Positions 47,528-56,823 of a DNA stretch of 64,000 bases are shown here, one piece after another (the first letter of the stretch is position 1; each line of letters starts with the position of its first letter). The notes beneath the pieces were generated by a model. That model was not told the DNA's origin and searched no databases. It saw only the letters and a list, made by a program, of their open reading frames with translations. A program made the translations under genes and the position numbers. This stretch comes from Polyangiaceae bacterium (lineage in GTDB: Bacteria; Myxococcota_A; Polyangia; Polyangiales; Polyangiaceae): NCBI GenBank assembly GCA_020633205.1, contig JACKEB010000016.1, positions 124,001 through 188,000 on the forward strand. The letters run 5' to 3'.

Positions 47528-48814
47528 TCAGCCGCCGTTTCGCCGCTGGTAGGCAGGCGTGTCCCAGTCGCGGTCCACGTTCGATGGGAACGTGATGCGG
47601 TCGCGGACCGAGGGCAGTCCGGAGTTCTCGGAGCGCGCCTGGAGACTCGCTGCGGCCGCGGCGGGGCGCCTCGAGTAAACCGTCGCAGGCTCGCGGTCGA
47701 GCTCCTCGAGAGCCCGTGCGGAAATCTCGGGGCGCTGTTCACGACGTACGGGCGCGGCCTCGGAGGGACGGGCCTCCTGACGCGGAGCCGGACGCTCGAG
47801 AGGTTGGCGGCTCGCCTGACGCAAGAGCTCTTGGGGCTCTTCCGCAGCGCGCTCGAAGCCGGTCGCGATGACCGTGACCTTGATGGCCTCGGACATGTTC
47901 TCGTCGATCGTAGCGCCGAAGATGATGTTCGCGTCCTCGTGAGCCTGCTCCTGAATGTAGGTCGCAGCCTCGTTGATCTCGCGCATCTTCATGTCGGGTC
48001 CGCCGACGACGTTGATCAACACACCCGTAGCGCCGTCGACGCTGATGTTGTCGAGCAACGGACTCTGAATGGCCGCCTCTGCAGCCAGGCGCGCGCGGCC
48101 TTCACCCTTCGCGCAACCGGTGCCCATGAGCGCGCGACCCATGTTCTCCATCACAGTGCGCACGTCGGCGAAGTCGACGTTCACGATGCCTTCCTGAGTG
48201 ATGAGATCGCTGATCCCCTTCACTGCTTGGTAGAGCACCTCGTCCGCCTTGCGGAAGGCGTCCACGAAGCTCAGGTCGTCGTCACCAAGCGCCACCAACT
48301 TCTCGTTGGGGATGGTGATGAGCGTGTCGACATGCTCAGCAAGCTGGGCCAGGCCCTGCTCGGCGCGGCGGGCGCGCTGACGGCCTTCGAAGACGAAGGG
48401 CTTGGTGACGACACCAACGGTGAGCGCACCTTCCTCACGCGCGAGCTGCGCGATGACGGGTGCGGCGCCGGTACCGGTACCGCCTCCCATGCCAGCGGTG
48501 ACGAAGACCATGTCGGCCCCGCTGATTGCCTCCTTGAGGCGGGTCACGTCTTCGAGCGCCGCTTTGCGACCGCGCTCGGGGTCAGCACCAGCACCCAGAC
48601 CGCGGGTCACTGCTTGGCCGACTGAAAGCTTTAGTGGAGCCAGGTTTGCGTTGAGCGCCTGGGCGTCCGTGTTGACGCTGACGAACTCCACGCCCTCGAG
48701 CGCGAAGGAAATCATCGTATTGATCGCGTTGTTGCCGGACCCGCCGACACCGATCACCTTGATGCGCGCTTGGTACTGCGGCGACTCGTCAGCAAACTCA
48801 ATCGAGAAACTCAT
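47528..48814 (-). CDS. ftsZ: Cell division protein FtsZ
   Basis: 428 residues starting at ATG 48814, preceded by GGAGGAAGGCAAC, a strong ribosome-binding site. The tubulin-like GTPase forms the division ring. KVIGVGGSGNNAINTM, the GTP loop GGGTGTGAAPVIAQLAREEG, and NVDFADVRTVM with FGATIDENM are conserved. A 70-residue Arg/Ala/Glu-rich linker precedes the C-terminal peptide DWDTPAYQRRNGG, the binding site for FtsA and other partners. It is transcribed after ftsA, with a 236-bp gap and a hairpin between them, so it may have its own promoter. Confidence 0.97.
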   Translation of the reverse strand: MSFSIEFADESPQYQARIKVIGVGGSGNNAINTMISFALEGVEFVSVNTDAQALNANLAPLKLSVGQAVTRGLGAGADPERGRKAALEDVTRLKEAISGADMVFVTAGMGGGTGTGAAPVIAQLAREEGALTVGVVTKPFVFEGRQRARRAEQGLAQLAEHVDTLITIPNEKLVALGDDDLSFVDAFRKADEVLYQAVKGISDLITQEGIVNVDFADVRTVMENMGRALMGTGCAKGEGRARLAAEAAIQSPLLDNISVDGATGVLINVVGGPDMKMREINEAATYIQEQAHEDANIIFGATIDENMSEAIKVTVIATGFERAAEEPQELLRQASRQPLERPAPRQEARPSEAAPVRREQRPEISARALEELDREPATVYSRRPAAAAASLQARSENSGLPSVRDRITFPSNVDRDWDTPAYQRRNGG

Positions 48815-49050
48815 GTTGCCTTCCTCCCGGTGCACTCGCCCCGAAGTGATGGAGCTGTGCGGAAACACCGCAGTGCCTCGATCGAGGGGTGTTGTCCTCG
48901 AGCCTTGGGCTGCCTCTTCCCTGGACTCGAACCCGCTCTCTCGCCGGCGACCCGGTGCGTAACCCCTTACTGAACCAAAACTCCCAAACTGGCCTAATAA
49001 GTGACGTCACAAAAGCTCAAACCGGCCCTTTTTCGGCCGGTTCGTGAATT
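48815..49050. other. ftsA-ftsZ intergenic region
   Basis: 236 bp without a gene. It carries the hairpin after ftsA (listed separately) and the ftsZ leader with its strong ribosome-binding site at 48817-48829. The length and the hairpin suggest a separate ftsZ promoter here; no hexamers are confidently identified. Confidence 0.5.
49019..49042 (-). terminator. Hairpin after ftsA
   Basis: AACCGGCC and GGCCGGTT, an 8-bp perfect stem with a 7-base loop, ends 9 bases past the ftsA stop. On the reverse strand it is followed by TGAGCTTTTG, a weak U-tract. It may attenuate read-through from ftsA into ftsZ. Confidence 0.55.
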
Positions 49051-50331
49051 CTAGAAGGCGTCCTTGAGCCAACCCCAGAAGCCCCCTTTGCGCCTCCGCA
49101 TCCGCACCTCGGCGGGCTCTGGCTGCGCGGGCTCCTCGTAGTACTCCTCGTACTCGCCCCGGGCCGCCGCCTGAGCCAGCTGCAAGGCGCCGTACTGGAC
49201 GAGTCCCACGCCTGTCGCGTACTGCGGCCCCTGGACCAGCTGCACGATGCCCTTCATGCCGACGGGAAACCCGAGGCGCACAGGCATGCCCAAGATCTCT
49301 TCGGCGCACTCGACCATGCCTTCCATCAGCACGGAGCCGCCCGTGAGCACCGCTCCAGAGGCTACCTGGTCGAGCAAGCCGGCGTCTTCGATGCGGCGCC
49401 GAGCCTCGCTGAAGATCTCTTCGACGCGGGGCTCGATGATGTCGCTCAACACGCGACGCGCGACGCGCCGGGGCGAGTGCCCACCCACGCCAGGCACCTC
49501 GATCTCCTCCTCATCGGCGATCATGCGGCCGAGGGCGCAGCCGTAGTTGCGCTTTAGGCGCTCCGCCTCACCCATTGGAGTACGTAACCCCGCGGCAACG
49601 TCGCTCGTCACGTTGTTGCCGCCTGCCGGAATCACGCTGGTGTGGGCGATGCCGCCGTCTGCGTACACCAACAGATCCGTGGTGCCTCCGCCCATGTCGA
49701 TCACGGCGACGCCGATCTCTTTTTCGTCCTCGCTGAGCACGGCTTCGCTGGAGGCCAGCGGCTCCAACACCACGTCGGCCACGTGAAGGTTGCAGCGCTC
49801 AACGCAGCGGATCACGTTCTGCACGCAAGAAGTCGCCGCGGTGACGAGGTTCACCCGCACCTGGAGTCGAACACCGCTCATCCCGATCGGATCGCGGATC
49901 CCGTCTTGGGTATCGACGATGTATTCGCGCGGCAACGCGTGAAGGATCATGCGGTCCGCATCCACCGGGATCGCACGAGCGCCTTCGAGCACCCGGTCGA
50001 GGTCGCTGCTCATCACCTCGCGCCCGCTGATGGCACACACGCCGTCGGACATGTGGCTGCGGATGTGGCTGCCAGCGACGCCGGCGTAGACCGTGCTGAT
50101 CTCGACACCGGCCATGGTCTGAGCGGCGTCGATGGCCTCGCGGATCGCGCGCACAGTCCACTCGATGTTGCTGACCACACCTTTGCGGAGACCGCGACAA
50201 GGTACGTTGCCCACCCCAAGGATGGTGATCCCGTCACTATCTACCTCGCCCACCACGGCACTCACCTTGGTGGTGCCGAGGTCGAGCCCAACGACGATCT
50301 CGGGTTGGCTGAGGCCGGTGTAGCTGCGCAT
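49051..50331 (-). CDS. ftsA: Cell division protein FtsA
   Basis: 426 residues from ATG 50331, with AGGA upstream. It is an actin-like ATPase tethering FtsZ to the membrane. IVVGLDLGTTKVSAVVGEV is the phosphate-1 motif. GVAVIDMGGGTTDLLVY and ASGAVLTGGSVLMEGM form the rest of the nucleotide site, and the SHIRSHMSDGV segment belongs to the 1C domain. The C-terminal RRRKGGFWGWLKDAF is the amphipathic membrane-targeting helix. Its usual upstream neighbour ftsQ is found at the right edge of the window, about 13 kb away. Confidence 0.96.
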   Translation of the reverse strand: MRSYTGLSQPEIVVGLDLGTTKVSAVVGEVDSDGITILGVGNVPCRGLRKGVVSNIEWTVRAIREAIDAAQTMAGVEISTVYAGVAGSHIRSHMSDGVCAISGREVMSSDLDRVLEGARAIPVDADRMILHALPREYIVDTQDGIRDPIGMSGVRLQVRVNLVTAATSCVQNVIRCVERCNLHVADVVLEPLASSEAVLSEDEKEIGVAVIDMGGGTTDLLVYADGGIAHTSVIPAGGNNVTSDVAAGLRTPMGEAERLKRNYGCALGRMIADEEEIEVPGVGGHSPRRVARRVLSDIIEPRVEEIFSEARRRIEDAGLLDQVASGAVLTGGSVLMEGMVECAEEILGMPVRLGFPVGMKGIVQLVQGPQYATGVGLVQYGALQLAQAAARGEYEEYYEEPAQPEPAEVRMRRRKGGFWGWLKDAF

Positions 50332-50545
50332 GGCTTCCTTTTTTGGCTCCGGTATTCGGCTCGGACTGGTCGAAGCGCCGCGAACTTTTTGGGGGGTGAG
50401 GTACCCTGCCCAAGCGGTGGGAAACCCTTGCTTTCCCACTGTTCGAGGCTCGCTCCGACGCTGCCATGCGCGTTACTCACGGGCCAAATTTCGCGACCGC
50501 CGATGCAGGCACAAAAGCGCTGCCGCAGCAGCCACGTCGCGGCTT

Positions 50546-51511
50546 TCAGGTCGCAGCAGCGTGACGCTGACCCGCGGCTTTCTCACGCGCCATGAGCGAC
50601 TCGCACAGCTCCCAAAGCGCGGGGCCATGGCGGTCTCCACTCCGAGTCGTGGGAAACACATGGCTGGGGGCGCGCTGGCGGTCGAACCAGAAGTGACCGC
50701 TCTCGCCACGCAAGCGCGCACAAGCCGCAAGCCACACGATGGTGTCAGCCCCTTCGGCTGGGCTACGCAGAATCGCGCGGGTGATCTGGTGAAAGCGCGG
50801 CAGGGAACTCCTCACGGCGGGCGTATCTGCCCACCCCGGGTGCATGGCCGAGCTCGTGAGCCAACTCTCGCGGGACGCCCAGAGCTCGTTGAGCACGACC
50901 TCGGCGCGTTTGGTGAGCGCGTAGGCCCGGGTCCCAGCGTAGTCCCGGGTCTTCCACTCCCAATCAGCGAGGTCGAGGGCAACCGGATACATGCCGCCGC
51001 TCGAAACGTGAATCACCCGGGGGTCGTCGGACCGGCGCAACTTCGATAACAACCCGCGGGTGAGCGCAAACGGACCGAGCACATTGGTCGCAAAGCAGAG
51101 TTCGACGCCCTCTGGTGTCTCCTCACGCGTCGCCGGGAGTACCCCGGCGTTGTTGATCAACACGTCGACCACATCCGGAGCCCGTTGAGTGACGTAGCGC
51201 TCGACGTCCGCGAGCCGCGATACGTCGAGCAGCTCGAGCTCGAAGCTCCCACTGGGTACGGCTTGCTGAAGTCGCTCACACGCGTCGCGTCCGCGGGCTG
51301 CGTTGCGACACAGGAGGACCACATGGGCACCTAACTCCCCTAACCCCCGGCAAGCCTCGAAGCCGAGCCCCGAGTTCGCGCCGGTGACGAGCACCGTGCG
51401 GCCGGCAAGGTTTACCTCGAGGTCACTCGCTAGGAAGCCTCTCGCGTGACGCTTGAAGCCGGTGCGATCGAAGTTGAAAACGACACTCCGATCCAGAAGC
51501 CAGTTCAGCAT
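50546..51511 (-). CDS. Short-chain dehydrogenase/reductase
   Basis: 321 residues. The NAD(P)-binding motif is VLVTGANSGLGFEACRGL. NNAG is in DVLINNAGVLP, the catalytic Ser in VIHVSSGGMYP, and Tyr/Lys in YALTK. The longer-than-usual N-terminus and the HPGWADTPAV segment resemble the DHRS/retinol-dehydrogenase-like subgroup. It overlaps no neighbour but lies only 2 bp from the SRPBCC gene, so the two form one unit divergent from the flavoprotein operon. A lipid or carbonyl substrate is inferred from context. Confidence 0.88.
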   Translation of the reverse strand: MLNWLLDRSVVFNFDRTGFKRHARGFLASDLEVNLAGRTVLVTGANSGLGFEACRGLGELGAHVVLLCRNAARGRDACERLQQAVPSGSFELELLDVSRLADVERYVTQRAPDVVDVLINNAGVLPATREETPEGVELCFATNVLGPFALTRGLLSKLRRSDDPRVIHVSSGGMYPVALDLADWEWKTRDYAGTRAYALTKRAEVVLNELWASRESWLTSSAMHPGWADTPAVRSSLPRFHQITRAILRSPAEGADTIVWLAACARLRGESGHFWFDRQRAPSHVFPTTRSGDRHGPALWELCESLMAREKAAGQRHAAAT

Positions 51512-51513
51512 GG

Positions 51514-51990
51514 TCAGGCCACGGCGGGGACAGAGTCTTCGGCGCGCCGGGCGACGTCGAGATGCTCGAGGCGCTCCCTGAGGTTCGTGATGGCAGCTTT
51601 GCCGCCGGCTACGATGCGCGATCGCAAGAGCCCCTCCATCGGCCTCAGTATGCCAAGCAGCGAAATCTCCGCGCGGTAGCTGACCCGTACCCGAGATCCC
51701 CGCTGTTCCACGCGGATCTCGTCCACGGCGTTCACTCCGGAGCTAGAACCAACCAGGGTGGCGACGCGATCCGTGAGTTCGACCACGCGGTAGTCGACGT
51801 TCACCGTTCGCCCTAGCGACTTGAGCGACACCAAGAAGCGCGAGCCGACCGCGACTTCCTTCGCATCATCCAGACGCTGAACGCGCACCACGCTCGGATC
51901 CCAAGCCGGCAGGTGCGCGAAGTCCGCGACGTACCCCAACACGACTTCGGCGTCGCCGGACACTTCCAAGGATTCTTCCAACAAGATCAT
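51514..51990 (-). CDS. SRPBCC (START-like) family protein
   Basis: 158 residues from ATG 51990, with GGAG seven bases upstream. The SRPBCC pattern is present: ESLEVSGDAEVVLGYVADF, LPAWDPSVVRVQRLD, VGSRFLVSL and GSRVRVSYRAEISLLG, ending in a long C-terminal helix. The fold forms a cavity for hydrophobic ligands. It is the first gene of the unit with the SDR, which may act on a lipid the SRPBCC protein binds. Confidence 0.85.
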   Translation of the reverse strand: MILLEESLEVSGDAEVVLGYVADFAHLPAWDPSVVRVQRLDDAKEVAVGSRFLVSLKSLGRTVNVDYRVVELTDRVATLVGSSSGVNAVDEIRVEQRGSRVRVSYRAEISLLGILRPMEGLLRSRIVAGGKAAITNLRERLEHLDVARRAEDSVPAVA

Positions 51991-52138
51991 TTTCGCACTC
52001 CTCGGCGATGGGCTCGTCATCCCCTCAGGACGTCGGTAAGACCAGCTTTCTTAAGCCGCCAGGGGCGAGCGCTGAAATGCGCAAACACCTCGCGCTACGA
52101 TTGACCGTTGCAAGAGCGGTCCTACGAGGCGGCGAGAG
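51991..52138. promoter_or_regulatory. Divergent control region of the lipid-modification block
   Basis: 148 bp between the leftward SRPBCC-SDR unit and the rightward flavoprotein operon. On the plus strand TCATCC (52017-52022) is followed 14 bases later by TAAGAC (52037-52042), similar to the TGATCC/TAAGA elements described for alphaproteobacterial ECF sigma-E promoters, though the -35 has a mismatch and the spacing is short. The control site is inference. Confidence 0.3.
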
Positions 52139-53446
52139 ATGGTTGCATCGGTTTCGCCGTTACCCCCTGGACAGCGGGTTGCTGTCATCGGCAGCGGCAT
52201 CGCCGGCTTGACCAGCGCCTGGCTGCTCGCGAAGCGCCACGAGGTCAGCGTCTTCGAGGCTGACGCCAGGATCGGCGGGCACACCCACACCTTCGACGTG
52301 GAGGTCGGAGGCCAAGCCTACGCGATCGATACGGGCTTCATCGTCTTCAACCACTGGATGTATCCGAACTTCATCCGCTTGCTCGACAAGCTCGGGGTGG
52401 CGTCCAAGCCCACGGATATGTGTTTTGGGGTCAACGATGAAGAGACCGGCCTCGAGTACTCGTCGCGCTATTTGAGCGGCTGGTTCGCGCAGCGCGGGCG
52501 CATCTTCGATCGGGCGCACTGGCGCACGCTCCTCGATCTGCTTCGCTTCTCCAGGGAAACACGGGCCCTCATGCCGACCCGAGATCAGCTGAGCTGGGAC
52601 TACAGCCTCGGGGAGTTTCTGCGAGAGGGGCGCTACAGTCGAGATTTCGCGGAGCGCTTCATCGTTCCCATGGGGTCGGCAATCTGGTCGGCTCCGTTAA
52701 CGGAGCTCGAGCACGCGTTCCCTTTTCGGCTGTTCATCGAGTTCTTCCACAACCATGGGATGTTGAACCTGCTCCACAAGCCGGTCTGGCGGGTGATTCA
52801 GGGAGGCTCCCGGAGCTACCTGGAGCCGCTGACCCGCCCATTTGCGACGCGCATTCGCACCGCCTGTCCCGTGCTGCGGGTCGAGCGACTCCGCGACGAG
52901 GTCAAGCTACTCACACACGCTGGTTGGGAGTCCTTCGATCAGCTGGTGATCGCCACCCACAGCGACCAAGCGCTGCGGCTGCTGGACTTCGATGCTCGGG
53001 ACGCGGAACGCGCAGTGCTGGGCGCCATGCGCTACCAGCAGAACGACGTCGTATTGCACACCGACGAACGTCTGCTGCCGAAGAACCGCGGAGCCTGGGC
53101 GGCCTGGAACTACAGCATCCCAAAGGGCGCATTTCGCGGTGCTACGCGCCCCCGCGCGACGTTGACCTACAACATGAACCACCTGATGGGTCTAGAGGCG
53201 CCCGTCACCTTCTGCGTCACGCTGAACGGCACCGCTAGCATCGACCCGAAGCGCATCCTCGGTCGATTCGACTATGCCCATCCCGTCTACGACGCGGCGA
53301 GCGCGCGGGCGCGCCTGCGCTATTCCGAGATCGGTGGCGCGAAACATCGCACGCACTTCGCCGGGGCGTACTGGGGTTATGGCTTCCATGAGGATGGCGT
53401 GGTGAGCGCCGTGCGCGTCGGGGAGGCATTCGGGTGCCGCCTTTGA
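52139..53446 (+). CDS. FAD-dependent amine-oxidase-like oxidoreductase
   Basis: 435 residues. The FAD-binding GxGxxG is in VAVIGSGIAGLTSAWLL, with the ribose Glu in VSVFEADARIGGHTHTFD. GFIVFNHWMYPNFIRLL, VIQGGSRSYLEPL and the C-terminal HFAGAYWGYGFHEDGVVSA match the flavoprotein that accompanies DUF1365 and CFA-synthase genes in many bacteria. It probably desaturates or oxidises a fatty acyl chain after methylation. It starts the four-gene operon and overlaps DUF1365 by 13 bp. Confidence 0.88.
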   Translation: MVASVSPLPPGQRVAVIGSGIAGLTSAWLLAKRHEVSVFEADARIGGHTHTFDVEVGGQAYAIDTGFIVFNHWMYPNFIRLLDKLGVASKPTDMCFGVNDEETGLEYSSRYLSGWFAQRGRIFDRAHWRTLLDLLRFSRETRALMPTRDQLSWDYSLGEFLREGRYSRDFAERFIVPMGSAIWSAPLTELEHAFPFRLFIEFFHNHGMLNLLHKPVWRVIQGGSRSYLEPLTRPFATRIRTACPVLRVERLRDEVKLLTHAGWESFDQLVIATHSDQALRLLDFDARDAERAVLGAMRYQQNDVVLHTDERLLPKNRGAWAAWNYSIPKGAFRGATRPRATLTYNMNHLMGLEAPVTFCVTLNGTASIDPKRILGRFDYAHPVYDAASARARLRYSEIGGAKHRTHFAGAYWGYGFHEDGVVSAVRVGEAFGCRL

Positions 53447-54249
53447 ACCACACGGAAACACACAGCGCGCTCTACGTCGGTCGCGTCAGCCACCGGCGCT
53501 TCGGGCCGACTGCTCACGCCTTCGACTATGGCCTCTTCATGGCCTACCTCGATCTCGACGAGCTACCGCGGGTGCTCGACCCGATCCCCGGCTGGTCGTC
53601 GCGGCGCCCCGCGCTGGCGGAGTTTCGGCGCAGCGATCATTTCGGGGCTCCGAAGCACAGCCTGCGGTCGAGCGTCGACTCACTGCTGATGGAGCGTGGG
53701 ATCGAGCCGCCGGGAGGTGCGATCCGCCTCCTCACCCACCTGCGCTACGCGGGCTTTGTCTTCAACCCCGTGAGTTTCTACTACTGCTTCCCCGAGGATA
53801 AACAGGCGAGGGAACCCGAGGTGATCATCGCCGAGGTCGACAACACGCCCTGGGGCGAGCGACATCTGTACGTGTTGCCGAAAGCGGCAGCCAAGCTGTG
53901 CGGTGACGACCTGTGCTGGGAGTTTGACAAGGCCTTTCACGTCTCCCCGTTCCTGCCGATGGATCAGCGCTACAGCTGGCGCTTCGGGGCCCCAGGGCAA
54001 GCACTCCGGGTCGCGATGACCAACCGAGGGTTCGGGGCTGATGGCGTCGAGCCCGCTCGAACCGAGCAGCGTACGTTTGCGGCGCATCTGAGCCTCGAGC
54101 GGCGACCGCTCACCACAACGCAAGCGTGGGGCGCCCTCGCGCGCTTTCCGCTGATGACCGGCAAGGTGTTTGGCGCCATCTACTGGAACGCACTCCGGCT
54201 CTGGCTGAAGGGCGCGCCGTTCTATCCACATCCGCGCGGTAACGCTTAA
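53434..54249 (+). CDS. DUF1365 family protein
   Basis: 271 residues from GTG 53434, inside the flavoprotein gene end. HSALYVGRVSHRRFGPTAHAF, DHFGAPKHSLR, GFVFNPVSFYYCF, EVDNTPWGERHLYVL and FDKAFHVSPF are the conserved DUF1365 motifs. The family has no established activity but is almost always found with the flavoprotein and a cyclopropane-fatty-acid synthase, as here. A role in modifying membrane lipids is inferred. Confidence 0.92.
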   Translation: MPPLNHTETHSALYVGRVSHRRFGPTAHAFDYGLFMAYLDLDELPRVLDPIPGWSSRRPALAEFRRSDHFGAPKHSLRSSVDSLLMERGIEPPGGAIRLLTHLRYAGFVFNPVSFYYCFPEDKQAREPEVIIAEVDNTPWGERHLYVLPKAAAKLCGDDLCWEFDKAFHVSPFLPMDQRYSWRFGAPGQALRVAMTNRGFGADGVEPARTEQRTFAAHLSLERRPLTTTQAWGALARFPLMTGKVFGAIYWNALRLWLKGAPFYPHPRGNA

Positions 54250-54292
54250 GAGCCCGAGCGCCCCACTTCGACTCCAACCGAGGAAGATCGCC

Positions 54293-55657
54293 ATGAGCCA
54301 GAGTCTGCTGCTGCATAATTCAACCGCTAATCCGCTCAGCGCGCCGAACCGGGCACTTCAACGCCACTCCGAGGAACGGTCCGCGCGTCCTGGCGCCCTT
54401 GCCGCGTTTGCCAAACGCTTGCTGCTCGGTCGCCTCGTGCGCTTGGAAGTTGGCTCCGTGGTCTTGATGGATGGTCAACAAGCGCACGCCTTCGGCACGC
54501 TGCATCCGGATTTTCCGGAGCCGGTACGCGTCTCGGTTCGCTCGCCCCAAGCTTACGTCGACTTGTGCTTCGGCGGGTCGATCGGCGCTGCTGAGGCCTA
54601 CGCTCGCGGGCACTGGACGTGCGCGGAACCTGCGACCCTGGCGAGGATCTTCGCGCGCAATCGCGGCGCGCTCTGGCAGCTCGACAGCGGCTTGGCGCAG
54701 CTGACGAAGCCTGCTGCGCGCCTCGCCCACGCACTCCAGCGCAACACGCTGAGTGGCAGTCGGCGAAACATCGAAGCACACTACGACCTCGGCAACGACT
54801 TCTACTCCCAGTTCCTCGACGAAACCCTCAGCTACTCCGCCGCGGTCTTCGAGTCTCCTGACCAGGCGCTGTTCGACGCCTCGGTGAACAAGCTCGAGCG
54901 AGTCTGTCGGAAGCTCGATCTGAAACCGACGGATCACCTGGTCGAGATCGGGAGCGGGTGGGGAGCGCTAGCCGTCCACGCCGCGGAGCACTTTGGATGT
55001 CGAGTCACCACGACCACGCTCAGCCGCGAACAGTACCGCCTGGCTCGCCAGCGAGTCGCGCAGGCGGGTATGGACGATCGCATCGAAGTGTTGCTGCGTG
55101 ACTACCGCGACCTGCCGCTCCTGGTGGAGTCACAGGGTCGCTTCGACAAACTCGTGAGCATCGAGATGGTGGAAGCGGTGGGGCACCAGTACCTCTCCGA
55201 CTACTTTCAAGTCTGCGAGCGCTTGCTCAAGCCGGACGGCTTGATGTTGATTCAAGCGATCACGATCCGGGACCAGCGCTTCGAGGCGCACAAGCACAAC
55301 GTCGATTTCATCAAGCGCTACATCTTCCCAGGCAGCTGCATTCCCTCACTCACAGCGCTCTCGGAGGCCTGCTCCCGCACCGATCTGAAGCTGATTGGTC
55401 TGGAGGACATCAGCAGCCACTACGCCTTGACGCTCCGTCACTGGCGCGAGCGCTTCATGGCGCGGCGTGGGGAGATCGCAGCTTTGGGGTACGGAGAAGA
55501 GTTTCTCAGGCTCTGGGAGTGGTACCTGGCCTACTGCGAAGGCGCCTTCAGCGAGCGCTACATCGGCAACGCGCAGCTCTTGTACGAAGGCCCAATGCGT
55601 CGCTCCGACGCGCCCCTCACCCCCACGAGCGCAATCGGTCTAGGGGAGATTTCGTGA
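54293..55657 (+). CDS. cfa: Cyclopropane-fatty-acyl-phospholipid synthase family methyltransferase
   Basis: 454 residues. The SAM-binding site is LVEIGSGWGALAVHAAEHFG; IEAHYDLGNDFYSQFLD, TLSREQYRLARQRV and KLVSIEMVEAVGH are CFA-synthase signatures. EWYLAYCEGAFSERYIG carries the conserved C-terminal Cys/Tyr region. It transfers a methylene or methyl group from SAM to an unsaturated acyl chain in membrane phospholipids. Whether it forms cyclopropane or methyl-branched acids cannot be decided. It overlaps the next methyltransferase by 4 bp. Confidence 0.9.
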   Translation: MSQSLLLHNSTANPLSAPNRALQRHSEERSARPGALAAFAKRLLLGRLVRLEVGSVVLMDGQQAHAFGTLHPDFPEPVRVSVRSPQAYVDLCFGGSIGAAEAYARGHWTCAEPATLARIFARNRGALWQLDSGLAQLTKPAARLAHALQRNTLSGSRRNIEAHYDLGNDFYSQFLDETLSYSAAVFESPDQALFDASVNKLERVCRKLDLKPTDHLVEIGSGWGALAVHAAEHFGCRVTTTTLSREQYRLARQRVAQAGMDDRIEVLLRDYRDLPLLVESQGRFDKLVSIEMVEAVGHQYLSDYFQVCERLLKPDGLMLIQAITIRDQRFEAHKHNVDFIKRYIFPGSCIPSLTALSEACSRTDLKLIGLEDISSHYALTLRHWRERFMARRGEIAALGYGEEFLRLWEWYLAYCEGAFSERYIGNAQLLYEGPMRRSDAPLTPTSAIGLGEIS

Positions 55658-56817
55658 ACGCGCCGTTGCCCCCCAGCGTTGGGCTGGGCGTGCTTCTGCG
55701 CCAAGCCACGCGGCGCGTGACGGAGCAAGGCTTCTCGTGGATGGAGCGCGGTCATGTACCCGACGCGATGATCCGCCTGGGGATCCGCCGCTTGCTCAAA
55801 CAGCGCCTGACGCGAGAGCGCGAGGGTGGCCTCGAGCGCTTGGGGGAGCGACGCGCTGAGTGGGTCGACGTACTGAAGCAAAGCCCCGTGGCTATCCTCA
55901 CGGAATTGGCAAACGCTCAACACTATGAAGTCCCGACGGAGCTGTTCCAGATCGCCCTCGGTCCCCACCTGAAGTACTCTGCGTGTGCCTTCGAGCATCC
56001 CGAGAGGCGCGAAGACTTCAGCGGCGACACCCTCGCCTCGGCCGAGCGACGCATGCTCGAGCTCTACGCCGAACGCGCGGAGCTGGTCGATGGGCAGCGG
56101 ATGCTCGACCTGGGCTGCGGCTGGGGCTCCTTCTCACTCTGGGCGGCGGAGCGCTACCCTCGGAGCAAGATCGTCGGCGTCTCGAACTCGCGCACCCAGC
56201 GCGAGCACATCCTGCGCGAGGCGGCGGCGCGGGGCCTCACGAATCTCCAAGTTCTGACCCAAGACGCCAACGCACTCTCTGCTCAGGACTTCATATCCGC
56301 GGGGATCTCTCCTCGGTTCGACCGCATCGTCAGCGTCGAGATGTTCGAACACCTGCGAAACTATCGCACGCTCTTCGCGCGCCTCGCGAGTTGGCTCGAT
56401 ACTTCGGGCAAGCTGTTCGTCCACATCTTCGTTCACAAGGAACTCACCTACGCGTTCGAGGCTGAGCGCGCGGACGACTGGATGGGACGACACTTCTTCA
56501 GCGGGGGCTTGATGCCCAGCGAAGACTTGCTGCTGAACTTCCAGGACTCGTTGAGCCTGGAGCGACGCTGGCGCGTGAGCGGGCTGCACTACGCGAAAAC
56601 AGCGCGCGCCTGGCTCACGCGGCTCGATGAGAGCGCGGAGCGCGCCCGGGAGGTCTTGGCCGCGCACTACGGGACCACGAACGACGAACCGAACGCCGAG
56701 GCCCAGCGCTGGCTCATGCGCTGGCGGGTGTTCTTCATGGCTTGCGAGGAGCTATGGGGCTACCGCGGCGGAGACGAGTGGTTCGTGGCTCACTATCGCT
56801 TCCGCCGCCGACACTAG
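55654..56817 (+). CDS. Second CFA-synthase-like SAM methyltransferase
   Basis: 387 residues from GTG 55654, with GGGGAG seven bases upstream and a GTGA overlap with cfa. MLDLGCGWGSFSLWAAERYP is the SAM site, EHLRNYRTLFARLASWL and FFSGGLMPSEDLLLNF are family-like, and AQHYEVPTELFQIALG parallels the substrate segment of CFA synthases. It lacks the long N-terminal domain of its neighbour. It is a paralogous lipid methyltransferase; its product may differ from that of the first enzyme. It is the last gene of the operon. Confidence 0.88.
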   Translation: MNAPLPPSVGLGVLLRQATRRVTEQGFSWMERGHVPDAMIRLGIRRLLKQRLTREREGGLERLGERRAEWVDVLKQSPVAILTELANAQHYEVPTELFQIALGPHLKYSACAFEHPERREDFSGDTLASAERRMLELYAERAELVDGQRMLDLGCGWGSFSLWAAERYPRSKIVGVSNSRTQREHILREAAARGLTNLQVLTQDANALSAQDFISAGISPRFDRIVSVEMFEHLRNYRTLFARLASWLDTSGKLFVHIFVHKELTYAFEAERADDWMGRHFFSGGLMPSEDLLLNFQDSLSLERRWRVSGLHYAKTARAWLTRLDESAERAREVLAAHYGTTNDEPNAEAQRWLMRWRVFFMACEELWGYRGGDEWFVAHYRFRRRH

Positions 56818-56823
56818 CAGTCC

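Noticed and set aside
46316..48625. A 769-residue open frame on the plus strand
   Set aside because: It is antisense to the NtrC-type gene and ftsZ, which have complete motifs; long antisense frames are common at this G+C content.
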